DNA of 13,095 bases, from contig JANOBJ010000338.1 in the NCBI GenBank assembly GCA_031411575.1, positions 1 to 13,095 on the forward strand, given 5' to 3'. The position numbers and the translations under genes were made by a program. Shown in pieces: positions 7,038-12,167 of this stretch. The notes beneath the pieces are model-generated. The model saw nothing but the letters and a program-made list of their open reading frames with translations. It was not told the DNA's origin and made no database searches. Numbering within the stretch: the stretch's first letter is position 1; each line of letters opens with the position of its first letter. The DNA comes from JANOBJ01 sp031411575. GTDB taxonomy: Bacteria; Pseudomonadota; Gammaproteobacteria; Burkholderiales; Burkholderiaceae_C.

Positions 7038-7053
7038 CGTTCGCAGCCGAACG
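7038..7053. repeat. Inverted repeat upstream of the MNT gene
   Basis: CGTTCG (7038-7043) and CGAACG (7048-7053) form a perfect 6-bp stem around CAGC. It lies just after dcd and about 40 bases before the MNT start. It could be an operator for toxin-antitoxin autoregulation or a dcd terminator lacking a T-run. A possible -10, TAAACT (7079-7084), lies 9 bases before the MNT ATG. Confidence 0.4.
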
Positions 7054-7093
7054 CCTACCCTTTGGAGCAACGCGGCGGTAAACTGAAAGCACC

Positions 7094-7384
7094 ATGCGCC
7101 CTTCTGAACTGCTTCGACTCCACCGCGACCAGGTGCGCTGCATTGCCCTGCGCTACCGCGTGTCGGGTGTGAAGGTCTTCGGCTCCGCGCTCCATGGCGC
7201 CGACCGCGAAGGCAGCGACCTGGATTTGCTGGTCGAGCCGACGCCGCAAACCACGATGTTCGATATCGGCGGCATCCAGTTCGAGGTATCGGAGTTGCTG
7301 GGGATCAAGGTGGACGTATTGACCCCGCGCGCCTTGCCTGAATCGTTTAGGGAACGGGTGCTTGCCGAGGCCCGGCCGCTGTGA
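7094..7384 (+). CDS. MNT-domain nucleotidyltransferase antitoxin (MntA-like)
   Basis: A 96-residue minimal nucleotidyltransferase. Seen: the motif GS-X10-DXD is exact, with Gly30-Ser31 followed by ten residues and Asp42-Leu43-Asp44. A third acidic residue, Asp74, lies in IKVDVLTP. All residues expected for catalysis are thus present. Known for the family: MntA antitoxins in type VII systems neutralise the partner HEPN toxin by AMPylating a tyrosine near its active site. The stop overlaps the HEPN start by four bases (GTGA), so the pair is translationally coupled, with antitoxin first. No strong Shine-Dalgarno is seen before ATG 7094, and a -10-like TAAACT sits 9 bases upstream, so translation may be nearly leaderless. 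Inserted between dcd and the reductase gene within a duplicated dcd end. Confidence 0.88.
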   Translation: MRPSELLRLHRDQVRCIALRYRVSGVKVFGSALHGADREGSDLDLLVEPTPQTTMFDIGGIQFEVSELLGIKVDVLTPRALPESFRERVLAEARPL

Positions 7385-7737
7385 ATGCACCATTGCGGGT
7401 CCGGGATTTCTTATCCCACATTGTTCAGGCCATTGATCGCATCGAGGCGTTTTCCGCCGGGATTGATCGCACGGCGTTCCTGACGGACCTGAAAACGCAG
7501 GATGCGGTCATCCGCAACTTGGAAGTGATTGGCGAAGCATGCGGCAACATCCGCCGCTTGGCGCCCGAGTTTGTGCTGGCGCACCCCGAAGTTCCCTGGG
7601 GCAATGCCATTGGCAACCGGAATGCGCTGGCGCATGGCTATTTTTCGGTGGATCTGGACCTGGTCTGGGCGACCATGCGAGCCGATCTACCAGCGCTGAA
7701 GGCTTCTGTGTTGCGGCTGCAGTTGCCCGCCCCTTGA
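7381..7737 (+). CDS. HEPN-domain (DUF86, HepT-like) RNase toxin
   Basis: A 118-residue all-helical HEPN protein, probably an RNase toxin. Seen: RNALAHGY at residues 80-87 gives the Rx4H active site (Arg80, His85) and, with Tyr87, the full Rx4HxY motif in which the tyrosine is the AMPylation target of MntA in characterised HepT/MntA pairs. The N-terminal RVRDFLSHIVQAIDRIEAF and the central DAVIRNLEVIGEACGNI are typical DUF86 helices. It starts at GTG 7381, overlapping the antitoxin stop. Family knowledge says HepT cleaves tRNA or other RNA and is silenced by its partner; function here is inferred from the intact motifs. The pair could act in stress response or phage defence, or could just stabilise the locus. 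Confidence 0.88.
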   Translation: MNAPLRVRDFLSHIVQAIDRIEAFSAGIDRTAFLTDLKTQDAVIRNLEVIGEACGNIRRLAPEFVLAHPEVPWGNAIGNRNALAHGYFSVDLDLVWATMRADLPALKASVLRLQLPAP

Positions 7738-7756
7738 CCATCCGCGCGGAGCCAGT

Positions 7757-7775
7757 CCTTCGGAAACCGCGAAGG
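7757..7775. repeat. Hairpin after the HEPN gene
   Basis: CCTTCG (7757-7762) and CGAAGG (7770-7775) form a perfect 6-bp stem with a 7-base loop, 20 bases after the HEPN stop. A separate perfect 10-bp palindrome, TCCGCGCGGA, lies at 7741-7750. There is no T-run, so termination is uncertain. Both lie inside the segment bracketed by the dcd repeats. Confidence 0.4.
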
Positions 7776-7787
7776 TCCTGATGAGAT

Positions 7788-7817
7788 GGCAGCGCGGGGT
7801 GACGCTGCCGAAGGCCT
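7788..7817 (+). repeat. 30-bp direct repeat, copy 2 (remnant dcd 3' end)
   Basis: It matches 6997-7026 in 28 of 30 positions. Read in the dcd frame from 7790 it encodes QRGVTLPKA and then TGA at 7817-7819, exactly the Dcd C-terminus. It lies one base from the convergent reductase stop (7821), so this is plausibly the original end of dcd before the module arrived. Confidence 0.85.
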
Positions 7818-7820
7818 GAT

Positions 7821-8726
7821 TCAACGCAGGGCGCAACGCGCGGCTGCCAGATCCCACCCGGCCCAGCCGCAGCTTTTGAACAGCACCGGGCCGCGCGCGG
7901 GTGTCGCGTTGCCGCGCACCACTTCCGACAGCGTCGCGCAGGCTGCCACGTCCAGCCCGGCCTGCAGCAGATCGCCGGCTTCATGCGTGGCGTCGGCGGT
8001 GTCCACCACCACGCGGCCAAGTTCGGCGCAGTGGCGGCACAGCCGGGCGCCCAGTTCGACCATGGTCGGCGTGAAGGCACCGACGGCGGCGATGAAGGCG
8101 TCGTCCCGCGGCACGCCGCGCAGCACCACTTCAGCTGCGGGCGTGCAAGTGACCACCAGCGGGCAGTCGGCCAGTGCGGCATTGGCATCGTTCACCACAC
8201 GCGCCCGCAGGCCCAGCGAATGCGCATGCGTCACAAGCATCTGCGCACTGGCAACGCTGCGCGAGGCGATCTGCACCTCCGTCACGCCCAGGCCCTGCGC
8301 AAATGCTTCCAGGTGCGCGCGCCCTTGCACGCCCGCGCCCACGATTAGCAAGGGGCCGGTCGGGTCAGGCGCCAGCAGGCGCGCGGCCAGCGCCGACACG
8401 GCGGCGGTGCGGCGCGCGGTGACGGTCGGGCCATCGAGCACCAGCCGCCGCTGGCCGGTGGCGATGTCAAACACCACCACATCGCCCTGGATGGTGGGCC
8501 GCCCCTGGCCCGCGTTGGCTGGCGTGAAGGTGATGAGCTTGGTGATGGCCACGCGGCTGTCGTTCGCCGGCATCACGAACAGGCTGCCGCCGCCGGGCAG
8601 TGGCTGCACCAGGCGCGGCGGCACGTGCACCGTGGCGTCGCGCAGCAGGGCGGCGATCTCGTCGATCAGCGCAGCCCAGGGCAGGCGCGCGGCGGTTTGG
8701 GAGGCGTCAAGCACGGTGGGCGGCAC
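7821..8726 (-). CDS. Ornithine cyclodeaminase/mu-crystallin family protein (probable delta1-pyrroline-2-carboxylate reductase type)
   Basis: About 301 residues from GTG at 8726. Family members use NAD(P)H to reduce cyclic imines such as pyrroline-2-carboxylate, or cyclise ornithine to proline; the exact substrate here is not determined. Seen: the N-terminal VLDASQTAARLPW; GGGSLFVMPA; TKLITF with the expected active-site Lys63; RRTAAVSALAA; a Rossmann motif GAGVQG at about residues 130-135; VVTCTPA; and VVDTADATHEAGDLLQAG. The frame stays open to an ATG at 8789, but the added 21 residues are Arg/His-rich and unlike the family, so I prefer 8726; neither has a clear ribosome binding site. The gene is convergent with dcd and divergent from the STING-like gene, with which it shares a 125-bp upstream region. 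Confidence 0.85.
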   Translation of the reverse strand: MPPTVLDASQTAARLPWAALIDEIAALLRDATVHVPPRLVQPLPGGGSLFVMPANDSRVAITKLITFTPANAGQGRPTIQGDVVVFDIATGQRRLVLDGPTVTARRTAAVSALAARLLAPDPTGPLLIVGAGVQGRAHLEAFAQGLGVTEVQIASRSVASAQMLVTHAHSLGLRARVVNDANAALADCPLVVTCTPAAEVVLRGVPRDDAFIAAVGAFTPTMVELGARLCRHCAELGRVVVDTADATHEAGDLLQAGLDVAACATLSEVVRGNATPARGPVLFKSCGWAGWDLAAARCALR

Positions 8727-8783
8727 CGGCTGATGGTAGCGCTGGCGACAACTCCGGTGGTGGCGACGCTTGGGGCCGCTGCG

Positions 8784-8789
8784 TATCAT
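8784..8789 (+). promoter_or_regulatory. Candidate -10 box for the STING-like gene in the divergent intergenic region
   Basis: TATCAT at 8784-8789 matches the -10 consensus in 5 of 6 positions, 62 bases before ATG 8852. TGGCGA at 8761-8766 is a weak -35 at 17-bp spacing. The reverse strand of the same spot (ATGATACGC) could serve the divergent reductase, so the two genes may compete for a shared promoter region. Confidence 0.35.
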
Positions 8790-8851
8790 CCCGGTATGCG
8801 TTGCACCCGTCCGTCCCGCGCAATGCGCACGCCCGTGAAGGCACCCCGGTC

Positions 8852-9769
8852 ATGAGGGAGCCCGAAGACCGCCCGATCAACCAGCTGTCGCGGCTGGGCC
8901 AGGCGCGGCGTGCATTTGCCGAGATGCGCCGCGACTACCACTGGTCCACCAAGACCGTCACCGCAGCGCTGGCGGTGTTTGCGGTGATCGGCACGATGGG
9001 CGCCTACCTTGGACAGCCTCTGACGCAGTACGTCGGGCTGGCCGAGACGCACCCGGCGGTGAGGCTGGAAAAAGCGCTGGTCAGCGACCCGTTTCTGATG
9101 CTGCTGACACTGCTGGTCGCGCTGTTTGTTGGCATCGCCATCAAGCGCCACCAGCTGCTCGGCAAGCTCGACGGCGCCGACCACTACACCATCGGCCGAG
9201 CGCTGGCGTATGGCTACTTCAAGAACTTCCTGGTGGGCGCGCTGCTGGTGGTGCAGGCCAAGGGCGAAAAGCTGCATGTCTTCAAGCCCCGCAATGTCGA
9301 TGACCTCAAAACCTTCGAGCGTGAAGTCTGGCCCAAGCTGCAGCCCGAACTCAAGACCCACACGGTGGAGGTGACGCAGGTGGCCCGTTTTGGCAGCCAG
9401 CCGCTCACCCGGCGCATCATTGTGATTGGCGGCGTAGGCGGCGCGTCGGGCCTGCTGTACTTTGATTTCCCGACCACGCTGTTTACCGTGGCCGACTACT
9501 ACGAAGCGTGGAACGAGTGGTGCGTGCGCAACAAGCGGGCCTTTATCGCACCGGACCGGCTGGCGGGCTACCAGCAACAGCAGATCAACGACTTTTTTCG
9601 CCATCTGCACGAACTGGTCACTGGCACCGACGATGCCGAGCCAGTCGGCCCCAAGGCGGTCCAGGAACACGGCCTGAGCGCCGGGCAGCTGCAGGAGCTG
9701 TTTCGCAACCATCTGGTCGAGGTGTCGCTTGATGACCTGAGGCAGCGCCTCGGCATTCCTGCACGCTGA
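8852..9769 (+). CDS. Two-transmembrane protein with bacterial STING-like (cyclic dinucleotide receptor) domain
   Basis: A 305-residue protein. Seen: a short basic N-terminus; TM1 about residues 34-53; TM2 about 79-97; then a soluble domain of about 113-257 and a helical tail to 305. Reading this domain against human STING from memory gives matching landmarks: ALAYGYFKNFL (117-127) with GLAWSYYIGYL; KLHVFKPRNVDDL (140-152) with RLYILLPLDCGVPDNL; DFPTTLFTVADYY (205-217) with ATPLQTLFAMSQY; and PDRLAGYQ...FFRHLHELV (234-256) with EDRLEQAK...LEDIL. By position Phe126 would be the base-stacking residue, Arg187 the lid arginine, and Asp205/Thr209 the base-contacting pair of bacterial STINGs. Known: bacterial STINGs bind c-di-GMP in CBASS and act through TIR or TM effectors. 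The two TMs make this TM-STING-like. No CD-NTase is adjacent. The start is ATG 8852 with GAAGG about 10 bases upstream. The domain call rests on motif reading only. Confidence 0.75.
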   Translation: MREPEDRPINQLSRLGQARRAFAEMRRDYHWSTKTVTAALAVFAVIGTMGAYLGQPLTQYVGLAETHPAVRLEKALVSDPFLMLLTLLVALFVGIAIKRHQLLGKLDGADHYTIGRALAYGYFKNFLVGALLVVQAKGEKLHVFKPRNVDDLKTFEREVWPKLQPELKTHTVEVTQVARFGSQPLTRRIIVIGGVGGASGLLYFDFPTTLFTVADYYEAWNEWCVRNKRAFIAPDRLAGYQQQQINDFFRHLHELVTGTDDAEPVGPKAVQEHGLSAGQLQELFRNHLVEVSLDDLRQRLGIPAR

Positions 9770-9813
9770 ACACCGGGAAGTGATGCGCGCACGCGACACC
9801 GCGCTTGCCGTTT

Positions 9814-9831
9814 GTTACCTTGAGTTGTAAC
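9814..9831. promoter_or_regulatory. Imperfect palindrome upstream of the small membrane protein gene
   Basis: GTTAC (9814-9818) and GTAAC (9827-9831) flank CTTGAGTT, and a second ACCTT follows. It lies 30 bases before the start of the small gene and 44 bases after the STING-like stop. It may be an operator; no regulator family is recognised. The interval 9770-9860 otherwise shows no terminator or gene. Confidence 0.25.
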
Positions 9832-9860
9832 CTTCTGTTTCAAACAAGAGGGAGAAAACC

Positions 9861-10148
9861 ATGATTTCCAGAACAACGATCAAGACGGCCTGGGCCCGCC
9901 TGCCGCGCTGGCAGCGCAGGGCTTGCGTTTTGTTGCTGCCGCTGATCGGCCTGCAACTGGCGGGCGTAGCCGCGCTGGCGCAGCAGCAGGTGGCGCGGGC
10001 CGAGGGCTCGGGGCCGTGGGCGGTGTCGCGCATGGTGGCCGAAGACAAGTGCCTCGACTACCGCATCCACAGCCCGCGTGCAGCCTGTGGCTCGCTCGGC
10101 CAGCAGCACGCAGGGCTGGTCGGTACCGCCGTCACCGCCCAGCCCTGA
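9861..10148 (+). CDS. Small signal-anchored hypothetical protein
   Basis: A 95-residue protein I do not recognise. Seen: a basic N-terminus (RWQRR), one hydrophobic segment at about residues 21-40 ending in Ala-rich sequence (a signal peptide with possible cleavage after AALA, or a signal anchor), then a short polar domain with two cysteines (Cys64 and Cys76) that could form a periplasmic disulfide. The ribosome binding site AGAGGGAG, 7 bases before the ATG, is the best in the window, supporting a real gene. It lies 91 bases downstream of the STING-like gene in the same direction, so co-transcription is possible and it is a candidate partner, but nothing in its sequence shows a function. The reverse-strand ORF across it reads as a shadow. 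Confidence 0.65.
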   Translation: MISRTTIKTAWARLPRWQRRACVLLLPLIGLQLAGVAALAQQQVARAEGSGPWAVSRMVAEDKCLDYRIHSPRAACGSLGQQHAGLVGTAVTAQP

Positions 10149-10219
10149 CCGTCTGATCGCCGCACCAGCTGGCGCGCGCCGGGCCAGCCGGCCAGCGTAC
10201 GACCACGCCAGCACGCCCC

Positions 10220-10954
10220 TCAACTGATCGCGCCCGCGCCCACGCGCGAATCCGCCCCTTTTTTCTGCGAACGGTCCAGCGCACTTTTCAGCGCCACCTT
10301 CAACCCGCGCACCACGTCTTCCAGCGGCATCGACGGTTCGCCCTGCCCGGGCAACCACGGCACATGGACGAAACCGCCGCGCGTGCGCGCAAAGCCGCGC
10401 TGCGTGGCCAGCGCATGCATCAGCCCGTAGAACACGTGGTTGCAGACAAAGGTGCCGGCGGTTTGCGACACCTCGGCGGCAATGCCTTCGCGCTGCAGCG
10501 CCAGCAGCATGGTCTTGATCGGCAGGCTGCTGAAGTAGGCCGCCGGTCCGCCAGCCGCCACGGGGGTGTCCACCGGCCCTGCGCCGGCGTTGTCGGCAAT
10601 GCGGGCATCGTTGATGTTGATCGCCACCCGCTCCAGCGACAGGGCCGCGCGCCCGCCGGCCTGGCCGACGCACAGCACCAGCGCAGGCTTGTGCCGGAGC
10701 AGCAGGGCCTGCAGCGCGGCCAGCGACGCATCGAACACGGTGGGCAGCTCGGCGGCTACCACCCGGTGCCCGGCAATGCGCTGGCCGTGCAGCGCCTGTA
10801 CGGCCAGGGTGCTGGGGTTGAGCCGGTCGCCGCCGAAGGCATCAAAGCCGGTCAGCAGCACCCGGGGCAGCGCCGCGGCGGTCCGGGCGGGAGCGGCCGG
10901 CCGCGTGGCGGCCTTGGGGGCTGGTGGGGACGCGCGTTGCCGAGCAGGTACCAT
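10220..10954 (-). CDS. pcp: Pyrrolidone-carboxylate peptidase (pyroglutamyl peptidase I)
   Basis: A 244-residue cysteine peptidase of family C15 that removes N-terminal pyroglutamate from peptides. Seen: VLLTGFDAFGGDRLNPS (from about residue 32); SLERVAININDARIADN with catalytic Glu108; GTFVCNHVFYGLMH with nucleophile Cys171; and FVHVPWLP with His197. The triad is complete. The domain is preceded by about 30 Ala/Pro-rich residues unusual for the family, so the true start may be the GTG at the domain edge instead. The frame is open to 11035, but the residues before 10954 look like an overlap with the promoter region of the divergent gene. TACAGT (plus-strand 10961-10966) lies 6 bases upstream of ATG 10954, which would give a leaderless message. 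The gene is convergent with the small protein gene (10149-10219 between them is empty) and divergent from the metallopeptidase. Confidence 0.9.
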   Translation of the reverse strand: MVPARQRASPPAPKAATRPAAPARTAAALPRVLLTGFDAFGGDRLNPSTLAVQALHGQRIAGHRVVAAELPTVFDASLAALQALLLRHKPALVLCVGQAGGRAALSLERVAININDARIADNAGAGPVDTPVAAGGPAAYFSSLPIKTMLLALQREGIAAEVSQTAGTFVCNHVFYGLMHALATQRGFARTRGGFVHVPWLPGQGEPSMPLEDVVRGLKVALKSALDRSQKKGADSRVGAGAIS

Positions 10955-10960
10955 GCGTGC

Positions 10961-10966
10961 ACTGTA
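10961..10966 (-). promoter_or_regulatory. Candidate -10 box of pcp
   Basis: Read on the minus strand this is TACAGT (4 of 6 consensus), ending 6 bases before the chosen pcp start, so the +1 would fall at or next to the ATG. No good -35 is seen. The region 10955-11052 between pcp and the divergent metallopeptidase holds no gene. Confidence 0.35.
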
Positions 10967-11052
10967 GCGCAGCCCGGCCACAGTCCGGCTGCGCCACGGT
11001 GGCGGCACGGGACGCAGGGCCCCACCCCCGACCACCCCCCGAGGAGACGACC

Positions 11053-11940
11053 ATGAAATGGGAAGGCAACCGCGAATCCGACAACGTGGAAGACCGGCGC
11101 GCCGGCGGCGGCAGCGGTTTGGGGGGCGGCGGCGGCCTGTTCGGCGGGCGCAGCATCGGCATCGGCACCATCGTGGTTGCGCTGGTGGGCGGCTGGATTT
11201 TTGGCATCAACCCGCTCACGATTCTGGGGCTGCTGAGCGGCGGCGGTGCGCCGACCGCGCAGGTGGCTCAAGGCCCCGCGCAGCGGCCGCCAGCTGACGA
11301 CAAGATGGCCAAATTTGTCGGCACCGTGCTGGCCGACACCGAAGACGTGTGGAAAACCCTCTTCACCCAGGGCGGCTCGCAGTACCGCGAGCCCAAGCTG
11401 GTGCTGTTTCGCGGCGCCACGCAGACGGCTTGCGGCGCCGGCCAGGCGGCGATGGGGCCGTTTTACTGCCCTGCCGACCAGAAGGTCTATATCGACCTCG
11501 GGTTTTACGAAACCCTCAAGTCGCGCATGGGCGCCCCCGGCGACTTTGCGCAGGCCTACGTGATCGCGCACGAGGTGGGCCACCATGTGCAAAACCTGCT
11601 GGGCATCAGCAGCAAGATGGACGAGATGCGCGGCCGCGTCAGCAAGACCGACTACAACCAGCTTTCCGTGCGGCTGGAGCTGCAGGCCGACTGCTTTGCC
11701 GGCGTCTGGGCGCACCATGCGCAGAACGCGCGCCAGATCCTGGAGCGGGGCGACGTGGAAGAGGCCATGAACGCGGCCGCCAAAATCGGCGACGACGCCC
11801 TGCAGCGCGGCAGCGGCGGCGCCGTGGTGCCCGAGAGCTTCACCCACGGCTCCAGCGCCCAGCGTCAGCGCTGGTTTGCCAGCGGGCTCAAGACCGGCAG
11901 CATGAAGGCCTGCGACACCTTCAACGCCCGCAACCTCTGA
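11053..11940 (+). CDS. ypfJ: Neutral zinc metallopeptidase, YpfJ family
   Basis: A 295-residue membrane-anchored protein. Seen: the N-terminal MKWEGNRESDNVEDRR, then a Gly-rich run (residues 18-32), a single TM at about 35-60, a Pro/Ala linker, and a periplasmic metallopeptidase domain. The domain contains the zincin motif HEVGHH at 173-178, with Glu209 in RLELQADCFAGVWAHH as the likely third zinc ligand, and the ending GSMKACDTFNARNL. Four cysteines (127, 139, 214, 287) in the exported domain could form disulfides. The length and order match YpfJ/COG2321. The substrate is unknown for the family. The start is ATG after GAGGAG. No terminator hairpin follows, although T-rich sequence begins directly after the stop. 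Confidence 0.92.
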   Translation: MKWEGNRESDNVEDRRAGGGSGLGGGGGLFGGRSIGIGTIVVALVGGWIFGINPLTILGLLSGGGAPTAQVAQGPAQRPPADDKMAKFVGTVLADTEDVWKTLFTQGGSQYREPKLVLFRGATQTACGAGQAAMGPFYCPADQKVYIDLGFYETLKSRMGAPGDFAQAYVIAHEVGHHVQNLLGISSKMDEMRGRVSKTDYNQLSVRLELQADCFAGVWAHHAQNARQILERGDVEEAMNAAAKIGDDALQRGSGGAVVPESFTHGSSAQRQRWFASGLKTGSMKACDTFNARNL

Positions 11941-11986
11941 TTTTTCGGGTTTTTGGGGTGTTTTAGGCCCATGGTGCGCATCCGTT

Positions 11987-12014
11987 GGTCATAGTTTGCT
12001 ATAAATAGTGTAGC
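11987..12014 (+). repeat. 28-bp intergenic repeat, copy 2
   Basis: It matches copy 1 (6369-6396) in 25 of 28 positions, in the same orientation, and again lies upstream of a housekeeping gene (rhlE, 153 bases downstream). The core CTATAAATAG is a perfect 10-bp palindrome in this copy but not in copy 1. The surrounding 11941-12167 holds no gene; it has the repeat and the rhlE promoter candidate. Confidence 0.75.
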
Positions 12015-12128
12015 AAATGTCGGTGACAAGCCGGCGACATTCCGGCGTGGCCCGTTCGATGACCCAGCGCCCGGCGGGGGCTGACCGGCCCCGGACCGGC
12101 CGCCTGGCACACCGCAAAACCGCCCGCA

Positions 12129-12157
12129 TCGCCAGGACTCGCCCCGAATGCGACAAT
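12129..12157 (+). promoter_or_regulatory. Candidate rhlE promoter
   Basis: TCGCCA (12129-12134, 4 of 6 to TTGACA) and GACAAT (12152-12157, 4 of 6 to TATAAT) are separated by 17 bases. The ATG begins 10 bases after the -10 box, leaving a leader of only a few bases. Confidence 0.45.
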
Positions 12158-12167
12158 ACGGGGTTAA

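Noticed and set aside
6997..7817. Complete integrative element between the dcd repeats
   Set aside because: The 760-bp interval holds only the MNT and HEPN genes; no integrase, recombinase or terminal inverted repeats typical of an IS were found.
7786..8733. 315-codon + strand ORF opposite the reductase
   Set aside because: Ser/Arg/Ala-rich without motifs, while the minus strand shows a Rossmann fold and family motifs.
8600..8851. Upstream extension of the STING-like ORF
   Set aside because: It is antisense to the reductase gene and Arg/Ala-rich, as expected for a shadow frame; the family-like sequence begins near ATG 8852.
8786..9799. Long minus-strand ORF opposite the STING-like gene
   Set aside because: Composition is His/Gln/Arg-rich with no motif, a typical antisense shadow in GC-rich DNA.
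9814..9834. SoxR or other MerR-type operator upstream of the small gene
   Set aside because: The TTGAG-containing palindrome does not match the symmetry or spacing of those operators, so it is listed only as an unassigned palindrome.
8852..10148. A complete CBASS or Pycsar operon around the STING-like gene
   Set aside because: No CD-NTase, nucleotide cyclase, Cap2/Cap3 or TIR gene is visible on either strand in the window, so only an orphan receptor is claimed.
9840..10673. Long minus-strand ORF across the small protein gene and pcp
   Set aside because: It runs in another frame of pcp and has shadow-type Arg/Gly-rich composition with no motif; the pcp frame has the full catalytic triad.
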